From contig JACRKC010000090.1 in the NCBI GenBank assembly GCA_016235555.1, positions 1 through 48,066 on the forward strand: a DNA stretch of 48,066 nt, in the 5' to 3' direction. The notes below the pieces were generated by a model. The model was not told the DNA's origin. It ran no database searches and saw only the letters and a program-made list of their open reading frames with translations. Position 1 is the first letter of the stretch, and every line of letters begins with the position of its first letter. The position numbers and the translations under genes were made by a program. This document shows, piece by piece, positions 1 to 9,059 of this stretch. The stretch comes from Verrucomicrobiota bacterium. Lineage in GTDB: Bacteria > Verrucomicrobiota > Verrucomicrobiia > Opitutales > Opitutaceae.

Positions 1-27
1 CGGCGGGGTTCGGCGACCCCGCCCTAC
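1..27. repeat. Right part of a GC-rich palindromic hairpin
   Basis: The window opens inside a hairpin (GGCGGGG...CCCCGCC) that ends in CCTAC. A near-identical block lies at about 44233-44261, so this is a dispersed repeat rather than a gene-specific terminator. The ATG of the first gene follows five bases later. Confidence 0.6.
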
Positions 28-31
28 AGCC

Positions 32-493
32 ATGCAGATCGAAGACATCCCCTTCAACCGCCTCATCGGGCTCCAGCGCGAGCCGGAGGGCGGGGAGTTT
101 GCGGTGAGCCTGCCGGCCGACGCGCGCTATCACAATCACCTCGGCATCGTGCACGCGGCCGCGCAGCTGGCGGTGGCGGAGGCGGCGAGCGGCGAGTGGA
201 TGTTGCGGCATTTCGGCGCGCGGGCGCCGGAGTTCATCGCGGTGGTGCGCCGGATGGAGACGAAGTTCAAGCAGCCGGCGCGCGGAAAGATTCTCGGCAA
301 AGCGGTGGTGAGCGAAGAGGCGCTGGCCGGTCTGGCGGCCGGGCTCGCGACAAGGCGCGCGTTGTCGTTCACGTTGCGGGTCGACGTGCACGACGAGCAC
401 GGCGCGCACACGCTCACGGGCACGGTCGAGTGGTTCATCACCCTTCGGCAGGCTCAGGGCGAGGCCCGGCGCGATCCGCCCGGCCAGTCGTGA
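32..493 (+). CDS. Hotdog-fold thioesterase-like protein (DUF4442/PaaI-like)
   Basis: A 153-residue protein of the size of PaaI/DUF4442 hotdog proteins, which usually act on acyl-CoA or acyl-ACP thioesters in the cytoplasm. The segment NHLGIVHAAAQLAVAEAASG (about residues 35-54) looks like the active-site helix of the fold, and the stretch around RRMETKFKQPARG fits the following strand. The substrate cannot be predicted. The last ~16 residues (LRQAQGEARRDPPGQS) come from a dispersed repeat: ccttcggcaggctcagg at 442-458 recurs at 38849-38865. The native C-terminus probably ended near VEWFI and was extended by the repeat. The start ATG directly follows the hairpin at the window edge, so upstream regulation is not visible. 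Confidence 0.65.
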   Translation: MQIEDIPFNRLIGLQREPEGGEFAVSLPADARYHNHLGIVHAAAQLAVAEAASGEWMLRHFGARAPEFIAVVRRMETKFKQPARGKILGKAVVSEEALAGLAAGLATRRALSFTLRVDVHDEHGAHTLTGTVEWFITLRQAQGEARRDPPGQS

Positions 494-558
494 AACTACC
501 CGGCGCGGGAGGGCAGCCCGCCTTTGACTCGCGGGCGCGGCCGGGCAGGCTCGGCGGC

Positions 559-921
559 ATGTTGCGCGAATTTGTGCACGTGAAACAGGAGTCGCACGCC
601 GGCCGGCGCCGTTGGTTCGAGTCCGATGGTTTCGACCTCGTGGTGTGGCAGGACCAGGCGGACCGCGTGGAGGGATTCCAGATCTGCTACAACCTCGGGC
701 GGGGTGAACACGCGCTGACGTGGCGGCCGGGCCTTGGTTTTGTCCACAGCGTGGTGGACGATGGTGACCAGCGGGAGGGCGGCGGCAAACTGACGCCGAT
801 TCTCGTGCCGGATGGCGCGGTGCCGTGGGTGGAGCTCACGGCGCGTTTCGCCGAACGCGGCACCACGTTGGAGCCGGCGCTGCGCGAGCTGGTTGGGACC
901 AGGCTGGCGGCGCGGAAATAG
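559..921 (+). CDS. Conserved hypothetical protein, 120 aa
   Basis: The frame reads as a compact soluble protein starting MLREFVHVKQE, with an aromatic/acidic pattern (RRWFESDGFDLVVWQDQADR) and no signal peptide or membrane helix. I do not recognise a named family. The protein-like composition makes this strand better than the antisense frame at 496-1035, which is Arg/Pro-rich. The frame is open further upstream, but the residues there are low-complexity Arg/Gly, so the ATG at 559 is the sensible start. It lies 65 bases after the thioesterase gene in the same direction. Confidence 0.6.
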   Translation: MLREFVHVKQESHAGRRRWFESDGFDLVVWQDQADRVEGFQICYNLGRGEHALTWRPGLGFVHSVVDDGDQREGGGKLTPILVPDGAVPWVELTARFAERGTTLEPALRELVGTRLAARK

Positions 922-1036
922 GATGGCGCGCGAGGCTCGCGGCGCGCTGGGGGGCGATACCGCCGTCGTGGTGAGCAACGTCGCTCCGGCGCCCGGGCCG
1001 GTGCAGCTCACGGCCGTCCGGTTTGGCTTCGCCACG

Positions 1037-1070
1037 GTAGGTCAGCTCGCTCGCGAGCGCGCTGGCCTGC
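1037..1070. repeat. GTAG-type REP hairpin
   Basis: A perfect-looking stem starting GTAGGTCAGC and closing GCTGGCCTGC, with a short GC-rich loop. It lies in the 279-base gap between the 120-aa gene and the end of clpB, where I see no other feature. It fits the GTAG...CTAC hairpin class that recurs through the window. Confidence 0.55.
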
Positions 1071-1200
1071 ACGGGACGATTGGTGCATGCACACCGGAAA
1101 GCCGTGCGATGCAGCCGGAGCCCTGGCGCGGCGCTTGAAGCGGTGTCAGTCGCAGATGTCGCGGGCGAAGAGCACTCCGGGACGAGCTGCGCCGCGGTGG

Positions 1201-3810
1201 TCATTTCTTTGCGACCGGCTTGTCGTGCACCGGCGTCAGCTGGTCTTTCCAAGCGGTGAAGGCAACCTCGGCTCCCTCGCTGATTTCACCGCTGATCAGG
1301 GCGCGGGCCAGCTTGGTTTCGAGGTGGCGTTGCAGGAAACGTTTGAGCGGGCGGGCGCCGAAGACCGGGTCGTAGCCCTTTTCGGCGACCCACTCGCGAG
1401 CATTCTGGTCGAGTGCCACCGTCACGCGGCGGTCGGCGAGGCGTTTGTTCAGGTCGGCGAGCAGCAGGTCCACGATGCTCGTGATTTCCTCGAGGGTGAG
1501 CGGCTTGAAGAGGATCGTCTCGTCGATGCGATTGAGGAACTCGGGGCGGAAATTTTTTCGCAGCTCCGCGAACACGCTTTCGCGCACGCTCTCGGGGATC
1601 TCAGAGCCGGTCACGCCGTCGAGCAGGTAACGCGAGCCGAGGTTCGAGGTGAGGATGATGATCGTGTTCTTGAAATCAACGGTGCGGCCCTGGCTGTCGG
1701 TGATGCGGCCGTCGTCGAGCACCTGGAGCAGCACGTTGAACACGTCGTGGTGGGCCTTTTCCACTTCGTCGAAGAGGACGACGGCGTAGGGCTTGCGGCG
1801 CACGGCCTCGGTGAGCTGGCCGCCCTCGTCGTAACCGACGTAGCCGGGCGGCGCGCCGATGAGGCGCGAGACGCTGTGCTTCTCCATGTATTCCGACATG
1901 TCGATGCGCACGACCGCGGCCTCGGTGTCGAAAAGGGTCTCGGCGAGCGCCTTGGCGAGCTCGGTCTTGCCAACGCCCGTCGGGCCAAGGAACAGGAAAC
2001 TGCCGACCGGCCGGCGCGGGTCCTTGATGCCGCTGCGCGCGCGCAGGATCGCCTCGGTCACGAGCGTGACGGCCTCGTCCTGGCCCACGACACGTTTGTG
2101 CAGCACGCCCTCGAGGCGGAGGAGCTTTTCCCTTTCGCCTTCGACGAGCCGCGTGACGGGCACGCCGCTCCACTTGGAGACGACCTCGGCGATTTCCTCC
2201 TCGGAGACCTCCTCCTTGAATAACGTGGTTTGCTCCGCGCCTTTATTCTCCAGGCGCTTCAACTCCGCTTCCATCTGCGGGAGTTTGCCGTGGCGCAGTT
2301 CGGCGACCTTGTTGAGATCGTAGGCGCGCTCGGCTTTTTCCATTTCGAGGCGCACGGCCTCGATCTCCTCGCGGAGTTTGCGGGTCTTCTGGACGGCGGC
2401 CTTTTCCTTTTCCCACGTGAGCTTGAGGCCCTTCGCCTGCTCGCGCACTTCGGCGAGCTCCTGGCGGAGCGTCTCAAGGCGCCGCTTGCTCGCATCGTCC
2501 TTCTCCTTGGCGAGCGCGGTTTCCTCGATCTGGAGCTGTAGTTCGCGACGGGTGAGGGCGTCGAGTTCCTGCGGCATCGAGTCCATTTCGGTGCGGATCA
2601 TCGCGCACGCTTCGTCGACGAGGTCGATGGCCTTGTCGGGGAGGAAGCGGTCGCTGATGTAGCGGTTGGAAAGCGTGACGGCGCTGACGAGCGCGTTGTC
2701 CTGGATGCGCACGCCGTGGTGCAGTTCGAAGCGCTCCTTCAGGCCGCGCAGGATCGAGATGGCGTCCTCGACGGAGGGCTGGTCGACGAGCACGGGCTGG
2801 AAGCGGCGCTCGAGCGCGGCGTCCTTTTCGATGTGCTTGCGATACTCGTCGAGCGTGGTGGCGCCGATGCAGTGCAACTCGCCGCGCGCGAGCATCGGCT
2901 TGAGGAGATTGCCCGCGTCCATCGCACCCTCGGTCTTGCCGGCGCCGACAATGACGTGGAGTTCGTCGATGAAGAGAAGGATGCGGCCGTCGCTCTGCTT
3001 GATCTCGGCGAGCACGGCCTTGAGCCGCTCCTCGAACTCGCCGCGGTATTTCGCGCCGGCGACAAGCGCGCCCATATCGAGGGCGAAGATGGTCTTGTCC
3101 TTGAGCCCCTCGGGCACGTCGCCGCGCAGGATGCGCTGCGCGAGGCCCTCGACGATCGCGGTCTTGCCGACGCCCGGCTCGCCGATGAGCACGGGGTTGT
3201 TCTTGGTCTTGCGCGAGAGGATGCGGATGGTGCGGCGGATCTCCTCGTCGCGCCCGATCACGGGGTCCATCTTGCCCTTGCGCGCCTGCGCGACGAGATC
3301 GATGCCGTATTTTTCGAGGGCGGCGTAAGTGGCCTCGGGGTTATCGGTGGTGACGCGCTGCGAGCCGCGGACTTCCTTGAGCGATTTGAGGATCTTCGCC
3401 CGGTCGACGCCGAAGCTCTTGAAGAGTTTTTTCAGCGCGTCGGGCTTCGCGATGTCGATGAGCCCGAGCAGCAGGTGCTCGACGGAAACGTAATCGTCCT
3501 TGAGTGATTTCGCCTCGTCCTCGGCACGGGTGAGCACGTCGTTGACGGCCTGGGTGACGTAGACCTTCGACGTGTCGACGCTGCCCGTGACCTTCGGCAA
3601 CCGCTCGAGTTCGCGGTCGACCGCGAGCTGCATCGCACCGGGGGCGAGGTCGAGTTTCTCGAGGAGCCCGGGCACGATGCCACCCTCCTGCGCGAGCAGC
3701 GCGGCGAGCAGGTGCCACGTGTCGACCTCGTGGTGGTTGAGGCGGCGGGCGTGGCTCTGCGCGTCGGTGACGGCCTGACGCGACATCTGGGTGAGCTTGG
3801 CGAAGTCCAT
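1201..3810 (-). CDS. clpB: ATP-dependent disaggregase chaperone ClpB
   Basis: A full-length ClpB/Hsp104 of 869 residues, the usual size. It is a hexameric AAA+ unfoldase that works with DnaK/DnaJ to rescue aggregated proteins in the cytoplasm. Domains in order: Clp N-domain (about 1-145), first AAA module with Walker A GEPGVGKT (near residue 205) and Walker [10 protein letters not shown], a Glu/Lys/Leu-rich middle coiled-coil domain (about 400-525), second AAA module with GPTGVGKT (near 606) and [11 protein letters not shown], then a D2 small domain. The presence of the middle domain separates it from ClpA and ClpC. Start: the frame is open further upstream, but ClpB proteins begin MDFAKLTQ, so ATG at 3810 is chosen. 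No CIRCE element or clear heat-shock promoter was recognised upstream, where repeats begin. Confidence 0.97.
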   Translation of the reverse strand: MDFAKLTQMSRQAVTDAQSHARRLNHHEVDTWHLLAALLAQEGGIVPGLLEKLDLAPGAMQLAVDRELERLPKVTGSVDTSKVYVTQAVNDVLTRAEDEAKSLKDDYVSVEHLLLGLIDIAKPDALKKLFKSFGVDRAKILKSLKEVRGSQRVTTDNPEATYAALEKYGIDLVAQARKGKMDPVIGRDEEIRRTIRILSRKTKNNPVLIGEPGVGKTAIVEGLAQRILRGDVPEGLKDKTIFALDMGALVAGAKYRGEFEERLKAVLAEIKQSDGRILLFIDELHVIVGAGKTEGAMDAGNLLKPMLARGELHCIGATTLDEYRKHIEKDAALERRFQPVLVDQPSVEDAISILRGLKERFELHHGVRIQDNALVSAVTLSNRYISDRFLPDKAIDLVDEACAMIRTEMDSMPQELDALTRRELQLQIEETALAKEKDDASKRRLETLRQELAEVREQAKGLKLTWEKEKAAVQKTRKLREEIEAVRLEMEKAERAYDLNKVAELRHGKLPQMEAELKRLENKGAEQTTLFKEEVSEEEIAEVVSKWSGVPVTRLVEGEREKLLRLEGVLHKRVVGQDEAVTLVTEAILRARSGIKDPRRPVGSFLFLGPTGVGKTELAKALAETLFDTEAAVVRIDMSEYMEKHSVSRLIGAPPGYVGYDEGGQLTEAVRRKPYAVVLFDEVEKAHHDVFNVLLQVLDDGRITDSQGRTVDFKNTIIILTSNLGSRYLLDGVTGSEIPESVRESVFAELRKNFRPEFLNRIDETILFKPLTLEEITSIVDLLLADLNKRLADRRVTVALDQNAREWVAEKGYDPVFGARPLKRFLQRHLETKLARALISGEISEGAEVAFTAWKDQLTPVHDKPVAKK

Positions 3811-4281
3811 GATGGGACGCTTTCGCAGGCCCCGGGCCATTCACGAATCGGAGATTTGCCTCTGGGAGCGCAGACGACAAACCGCAGAGAAGGGCCACAA
3901 GGAGGCAACCCGCGTCTCAACGCTGCGACAGTTTCGCCCAAAACCGATCCCAGAATTCTTAACCACGGATTGCACGGATGGCACGGATTCAAACAGACAG
4001 ATGGCCGCAACTCTGTTGGTCGCCTCGCCTCTATCCGTGCATATCAGTGTGATCCGTGGTCAAAACTGTTTGGGAAAACGATCGGCCGCAAAGAGGCGCA
4101 GAAGGCGCAAGAGGCGGACTGAGAGAACGCTAATCTGTGCTGATGCCCGCTAATAATGGAGCCCCGAGCCAAAACCAACGTGACACTTCGCCGATGAGGC
4201 GAAGGCGACAGACATACGCTCCACAACTTGCTCAGAAAAGATGAGCGGAGATCAGCGATTCAACCTACGTCTTGGTGAGGG
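3811..4281. other. Intergenic region with long imperfect inverted repeat
   Basis: No convincing gene lies between clpB and the DUF1501 gene. Positions 3960-4060 form a long imperfect inverted repeat built from accacggattgcacgg-like words on the left and atccgtggt-like words on the right. The same repeat type recurs at 5752-5814 and 36770-36959. A purine-rich segment of the gcaaagaggcgcag type follows at about 4085-4120. Short open frames here are repeat-encoded and not supported. Confidence 0.6.
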
Positions 4282-5739
4282 TTACACCAATATCTCCTTC
4301 ACCACCTTTGCTTCTTCGACGCCGGTGAGGCGGACGTTGAGGCCGCGGAATTTGTGGGTGAAACGGGTGTGGTCGATGCCGAGGCAGTGCAGGATCGTCG
4401 CGTGCAGGTCGCGCAGGTGGACGGGTTTTTCCGTGATGTTGTAGCAGAAGTCGTCGGTGGCGCCGTATTCGAGGCCGCCTTTGATGCCGCCGCCGGCGAG
4501 CCACACGGTGAACGCGCGGCCGTGGTGGTCGCGGCCCATGCCGGGGTCGCCGAGCTTGCCCTGGCTGAAGACGGTGCGCCCGAACTCGGTCGCGAAGACC
4601 ACGAGCGTGTCGTCGAGCAGGCCGCGTTGCTTGAGGTCCTTGATCAGCGCGGCGGTGGGCTGGTCGATGTCGCGGCACTGGTTGGGGAGCTGGCGCGACA
4701 GGGCGATGTGCTGGTCCCAGCCACGGTGGAAGAGTTGCACGAAGCGGACGTTGCGCTCGAGCAGGCGGCGGGCGAGCAGGCAGTTGGCGGCGTAGCTGCC
4801 GGGTTTGCGCACCTCGGGTCCGTAGGCGTCGAGCGTGGCGGCGGGCTCCTGGGAAATGTCGGTGAGCTCCGGGACGGAGGTCTGCATGCGGAACGCCATC
4901 TCGTAGGCGTCGATGCGGGCAAGCGTATCGGGATCGCCGAGCTCGGCGGCGCGCGCGTGGTTGAGCTGCGCGAGATCGTCGAGGAGGGCGCGGCGCTGCG
5001 GGCGGTCGACGCCCGGCGGGTTGTCGAGGTAGAGGACGGGATTGGCGCCGGGGCGGAGGCCGACGCCTTGGTGCGAGGCGGGCAGGAAACCACTGCCCCA
5101 GAGGCGCGAAAAAATCGGCTGGCCGGGGTTCTTGCCCGTGCCCTGCGAGACCATCGCGATGAACGCGGGGAGGTTTTCGTTTTCAGAACCGAGGCCGTAA
5201 CTCGCCCACGCGCCCATGCTGGCGTAGCCGGGGAGCTGGTTGCCCGTGTTCATGTAGGTGATCGCGGGGTCGTGGTTGATGGCCTCGGTGTGCAGGCTCT
5301 TGATGAGGCAGATGTCGTCGGCGATCGTCTGGATGTTCGGCAGCAGATCGCTGATCCACGTGCCGTGTTTGCCGCAAAGTTTGCCTGGCTTCAGCGGAGG
5401 GACGACCGGGTAGGCGCTCTGGCCGCTCGTCATGCCGGTGAGGCGCTGCATGCCCTTGACCGAGGCGGGGATCTCCTTGCCGGCGTGCTCATGGAGCATC
5501 GGCTTGTTGTCGAAGAGATCGACGTGCGAGAGGCCGCCACTCTGGAAGAGGCAGAGCACGCGCTTGGCGGTGGGTTTGAAATGGGGCAGGCCGGGCTGGC
5601 CTTTGGCCTTCGCTTCGACGGCGCGCGCGATGCTGGAAGAGAGTAGCGAGCCGAGGGCGATGCCGCCGATGCCACGCGCGGTGCGGCCGAGGAACGTGCG
5701 GCGCGTGAGGTGGCGGAGGTAATCGTGGGCGGGTTGCAT
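4282..5739 (-). CDS. DUF1501 family secreted protein (Tat signal)
   Basis: A 485-residue member of the DUF1501 family, a sulfatase-like alkaline-phosphatase-fold group common in planctomycetes and Verrucomicrobiota and usually encoded next to PSD1 proteins. The N-terminus contains a twin-arginine motif (RRTFLGRTARGIGG, about residues 13-26) followed by a hydrophobic stretch, so export in a folded state is likely. Typical family segments are visible: SGGLSHVDLFDNKP, FATEFGRTVFSQGK and a C-terminal HATILHCLGIDHTRFTHKFRG block. The exact activity is unknown for the family. Start at MQPAHDYL is chosen because the upstream extension comes from an ATCCGTG-type repeat. It is the last gene of the minus-strand group and follows the PSD1 gene after a 96-base gap filled by that repeat. 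Confidence 0.88.
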   Translation of the reverse strand: MQPAHDYLRHLTRRTFLGRTARGIGGIALGSLLSSSIARAVEAKAKGQPGLPHFKPTAKRVLCLFQSGGLSHVDLFDNKPMLHEHAGKEIPASVKGMQRLTGMTSGQSAYPVVPPLKPGKLCGKHGTWISDLLPNIQTIADDICLIKSLHTEAINHDPAITYMNTGNQLPGYASMGAWASYGLGSENENLPAFIAMVSQGTGKNPGQPIFSRLWGSGFLPASHQGVGLRPGANPVLYLDNPPGVDRPQRRALLDDLAQLNHARAAELGDPDTLARIDAYEMAFRMQTSVPELTDISQEPAATLDAYGPEVRKPGSYAANCLLARRLLERNVRFVQLFHRGWDQHIALSRQLPNQCRDIDQPTAALIKDLKQRGLLDDTLVVFATEFGRTVFSQGKLGDPGMGRDHHGRAFTVWLAGGGIKGGLEYGATDDFCYNITEKPVHLRDLHATILHCLGIDHTRFTHKFRGLNVRLTGVEEAKVVKEILV

Positions 5740-5751
5740 GGGCGGAATATT

Positions 5752-5814
5752 TTTCCGCGGATTACGCGGATGGCGCGGATAATCCCATCCGTGATATCCG
5801 TGCAATCCGCGGCA
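5752..5814. repeat. ATCCGTG-type inverted repeat between PSD1 and DUF1501 genes
   Basis: Left arm ttccgcggattacgcgg and right arm ccgtgcaatccgcgg form an imperfect palindrome with internal direct words (gcggat, tccgtg). It is related to the repeats at 3960-4060 and 36770-36959. It fills almost all of the gap between two genes that otherwise look co-transcribed. Confidence 0.6.
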
Positions 5815-5835
5815 AAAACGATGGAGAAGTTTTCA

Positions 5836-8800
5836 TCAGTTGCGCGTGACGGCTTCACTGAGGTTGAGGAGGAGCGTGGCGACCTGCGACCACGCGGCGT
5901 GCTCCGCGGGGGCGAGCGCGGGGTTGCGCGGCGATTCGCCGATTGCGAGGTGGGTGCGCGCGGCGGCTTCACTTTTCGCGTAGCGGGCACGCTCGCGTGT
6001 CAGTGTGGCGGCAAGGATGTCGAACTCCTTCGGTTGCGGCGGACGGGAGAGGCATTCGGCGAACGCCCAGCGCAGGCGCGCCGAGTCGTTGCCGCGCTGG
6101 GCGAGAATGCGCTCGGCAAAGACTCTCGCCGCTTCGACGAATTGCGGGTCGTTGAGCGTGACGAGGGCCTGCAGTGGCGTCGTGGTGTTGCCGCGGGAGA
6201 TGGTGCAGACTTCGCGGTTGGGGGCGTCGAACGCGGTCATGTTGGGCGGCGGGGCGGTGCGTTTCCAATAGGTGTAGAGCGAGCGGCGATAGAGTTTCTC
6301 GCCGTGGTCCTGCACGAACGTCTGCGACGTCGCGGGCGTGCTGCCGTAGTGGCTCACTTCGCGCCAGAGGTCGCCGGGCGTGTAGGGGTTGACGCTCGGG
6401 CCGCCGATGGCGGGGACCAGCAGCCCGCTCACGGCGAGGGCGTTGTCGCGGACGAGCTCGGCGGAGAGCCGGAAACGCGGGCCGCGGGCGAGCAGGCGGT
6501 TCTGCGGGTCGCGCTCGATCAGCGCGGCGCTCGCGGCGGAAGACTGGCGATACGTGGTGCTCGTGACGATCTGCGTGATGAGGCGCTTCACGTTCCACCC
6601 GTGCTCCATGAAATCGACGGCGAGCCAGTCGAGCAATTCGGGGTGGCTGGGCCACTCGCCCTGCGAGCCGAAATCCTGGGGCGTGGCGACGAGGCCGGTG
6701 CCGAAAAGCAATTTCCAGATGCGATTAACGGCCACGCGAGCGGTGAGGGGATTTTCGCGGGAGACGATCCAGCGGGCGAGGCCGAGGCGATCGGCGGCGC
6801 CGCCGGGCAACGCGGGCAGGGCGGCCGGTGTCGCGGCCGTGACCTTCTCGCGCGGCTGCTGGTAGTCGCCACGGTTGAGAACGAAGGTTTCGCGCGGCTT
6901 GTCGGCGACCGCCATGACCATCGTGGTGAAGGGTTCGGTGAGGGCGGCGAGGCGCTCGCGCAGGTTGGCGAGGGCAACGCGATCGCGGGACAGCTCGACG
7001 GCCCGGGCGCTGCATTCGCGCCAGAGCGAGGCGAGTATCTCCGGCGAACGTTGGGCGGCGGGCGTTGCGAGCGCAGCGACGATCTCGGCGGGGAGATCGG
7101 TGCCGTCGTCGGTGCCGGTGATGGCGCAGACTTCGATCAGACCGGCGATGAGGCCGCGGCCGGCGCCAAAGTTGAGTTGCACGGTCAGGTGGGGCGTCGC
7201 GCGGGCGTTGAGCGGTCGGGCGAGGGTGGCGGTCAGGTGCACCGGGCCCTCGGTGGCGAGGTCGGGGGACCAGCCGGTGTCGTTGCGCGGATCGAGGCAG
7301 CCGGCGGCGGGATTGGCGGGCTCCCATGAACTGGCCGTGACGCGGGTGAATTTCTCGAGCTTGTGGAGGTTGATCTGGTCGCCCGGCACAGGTTCGGCGG
7401 AGGCCGAAATCGCAGTGAGACGGAAAGTGCCTTTCTGCTCGGGCAGCGGGGCGGCTTTCTTCTTTTTGGCGGCCGGATCGGCGGGGCGCGTCGGGCCGCC
7501 GCCCCAGCTGCCGAGCGCATTGTCGGGGATCGGATGCATCACGAATCGCAGGCCGGTGATCGGGGTTTCGGAGGAGGGCAGCTCCGTGAGAATATCGAAG
7601 GCACCGAGGTCGCCGGCGTCGCGCAGGCGGACGCGGCCGTCGGGCGTGACGTCGAAGCCGGCGCCGCGGTTGGGGGTGGAGACTTTCGCCGCCTTCAACG
7701 GGATGACCTTCAGATCGCGGCCGCGGGTGGCGAGCTGCGCGCGTTCACGCCCCTCCCAGGCGGCGAGGACGGTGTCGTCGCGACGGGCGAGTTTCGCCTC
7801 AAGCGCGGCGATGTCGCGGCGGAGCGACTCCTCGGCGCCGGTGCGCAAAACGGTGCGGGCGCGGATGGAGGGGCCGGGATTGTTGCCGCCATTGCCGTCG
7901 AGACCGCGGTCGCCGAGAGAATTGAAAAACGCGAACAGGCCGTAGTAGTCGCGCATCGAGATCGGGTCGAACTTGTGGTCGTGACACTGGGCGCAGGCGA
8001 GCGTGAGGCCGAGCACGGATTCGCCGAGGGTCTTCACGCGGTCGGCGTTGTAGTTGACCAGATTTTCCTCGGGGATTGTGCCGCCCTCGTGGGTGACCAT
8101 GTTGTTGCGCTGGAAACCGGTGGCGATCAGCGCGGCTTCGCGCGCTGATGGGAGATGGGAGGTGGGAGATGGAAGATGGGAATCGGGCAGCAGGTCGCCG
8201 GCGAGTTGTTCGACGAGAAATTGATTGTAGGGCTTGTTGTCGTTGAACGCCTGGATGACCCAGTCACGCCAGAGCCACATGTGGCGGCCACCGTCGATGG
8301 AGAAGCCGTTGGTGTCGGCGTAGCGCGCGGCATCGAGCCAGTCGAGCGCGAGGCGTTCGCCGAAATGCGGACTGGTGAGGAGGCGCGCGACGAGGCGGTC
8401 ATAGGCGTCAGGCGAGCGGTCGTTGGCGAACGCCTCGACGTCTGCGCCCGAGGGCGGCAGGCCGGTGAGGTCGAAGGAGAGACGGCGGATGAGCGTGCGA
8501 CGGTCGGCCTCGGTGGACGGCGCGAGCTTTTCCGCCGCGAGCCGGGCGAGGACGAAAGAGTCGATGGCTTGGCCCGCGGCGGGCAGGGGCGATTTCCGCG
8601 GGGCGACGAAGGACCAGTGGGACGCGTAGGCGGCGCCGGCCTCAATCCATGTCTTGATCTGCGCCTTCTGCGCGGCGGTGAGGGTGTGATTCGAATCGGG
8701 CGGCGGCATCACCTCCTCGGGATCGGTGCTGACGAGGCGTTGCCAGACCTCGCTGTTGGCGAGGTCGGCGGGCTTCAGCGGCGTGAGGCCGCTGCCAGCG

Positions 8801-8997
8801 GCGGCGTAGGCGGACTCGGCGACGTCGAGGCGGAGCTTGGCCTTGCGCGCCTTCTCGTCGGGGCCGTGACACGAGAAACAATTCTCGGAAAGGATCGGCT
8901 TGATGTCGCGGTTGTAGTCGACGGTGGGCGCGGCCTGCCCAACCGGGCAAACGGCCAGCGGTAGCAGCAGGAAAATGGCGCGAGGGAAAGCAGGCAT
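5836..8997 (-). CDS. PSD1 protein: planctomycete cytochrome c + DUF1549 + DUF1553
   Basis: A 1053-residue exported protein with the standard PSD1 architecture. It has a signal peptide (MPAFPRAIFLLLPLAV...), then a planctomycete-type cytochrome c motif ENCFSCHGPDEKARKAKLRL (heme CxxCH), a DUF1549 region (LDWLDAARYADTNGFSIDGG), a central carbohydrate-binding-like section, and a DUF1553 region (RVAVNRIWKLLFGTGLV, SQGEWPSHPELLDWLA). Such proteins are paired with DUF1501 proteins and sulfatases and are thought to act in periplasmic polysaccharide catabolism; the reaction is not established. Start at MPAFPRAI gives the signal peptide, while the longer frame would overlap the previous gene's stop. 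Odd: a short tandem repeat (8148-8180) inserts residues DSHLPSPTSHLPSA in frame after the conserved EQLAGDLLP. Confidence 0.9.
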   Translation of the reverse strand: MPAFPRAIFLLLPLAVCPVGQAAPTVDYNRDIKPILSENCFSCHGPDEKARKAKLRLDVAESAYAAAGSGLTPLKPADLANSEVWQRLVSTDPEEVMPPPDSNHTLTAAQKAQIKTWIEAGAAYASHWSFVAPRKSPLPAAGQAIDSFVLARLAAEKLAPSTEADRRTLIRRLSFDLTGLPPSGADVEAFANDRSPDAYDRLVARLLTSPHFGERLALDWLDAARYADTNGFSIDGGRHMWLWRDWVIQAFNDNKPYNQFLVEQLAGDLLPDSHLPSPTSHLPSAREAALIATGFQRNNMVTHEGGTIPEENLVNYNADRVKTLGESVLGLTLACAQCHDHKFDPISMRDYYGLFAFFNSLGDRGLDGNGGNNPGPSIRARTVLRTGAEESLRRDIAALEAKLARRDDTVLAAWEGRERAQLATRGRDLKVIPLKAAKVSTPNRGAGFDVTPDGRVRLRDAGDLGAFDILTELPSSETPITGLRFVMHPIPDNALGSWGGGPTRPADPAAKKKKAAPLPEQKGTFRLTAISASAEPVPGDQINLHKLEKFTRVTASSWEPANPAAGCLDPRNDTGWSPDLATEGPVHLTATLARPLNARATPHLTVQLNFGAGRGLIAGLIEVCAITGTDDGTDLPAEIVAALATPAAQRSPEILASLWRECSARAVELSRDRVALANLRERLAALTEPFTTMVMAVADKPRETFVLNRGDYQQPREKVTAATPAALPALPGGAADRLGLARWIVSRENPLTARVAVNRIWKLLFGTGLVATPQDFGSQGEWPSHPELLDWLAVDFMEHGWNVKRLITQIVTSTTYRQSSAASAALIERDPQNRLLARGPRFRLSAELVRDNALAVSGLLVPAIGGPSVNPYTPGDLWREVSHYGSTPATSQTFVQDHGEKLYRRSLYTYWKRTAPPPNMTAFDAPNREVCTISRGNTTTPLQALVTLNDPQFVEAARVFAERILAQRGNDSARLRWAFAECLSRPPQPKEFDILAATLTRERARYAKSEAAARTHLAIGESPRNPALAPAEHAAWSQVATLLLNLSEAVTRN
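8148..8180. repeat. In-frame ATGGGAGGTGGGAG micro-repeat inside the PSD1 gene
   Basis: Five imperfect units of the form gatgggag/ggtgggag/gatggaag lie inside the coding region and encode SHLPSPTSHLPS on the minus strand. Purine-rich tandem words like these look like intergenic filler. Here they interrupt the conserved DUF1549 sequence between EQLAGDLLP and LIATGFQRN without breaking the frame. Confidence 0.65.
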
Positions 8998-9059
8998 CAG
9001 CGGGCGCGGGGATTCCCCTTTGACCAAACCGCCCGCCGCCCGGAGCGCAAGGTCGGGAT

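Noticed and set aside
496-1035. Minus-strand 179-codon frame opposite the 120-aa gene
   Set aside because: Composition is Arg/Pro/Ala-rich and lacks protein-like patterning, while the plus frame reads as an ordinary protein.
1087-2223. Long plus-strand frame opposite clpB
   Set aside because: It is an antisense shadow of a certain gene, caused by the codon bias of a high-GC genome. The translation has no domain character.
5710-7329. 539-codon plus-strand frame over the PSD1 gene
   Set aside because: Antisense of a recognised protein; Arg/Gly/Ala-rich with no motif. The same holds for the large opposite frames at 4354-5646, 11720-13660, 29843-30988, 38209-39813 and 41464-43104.
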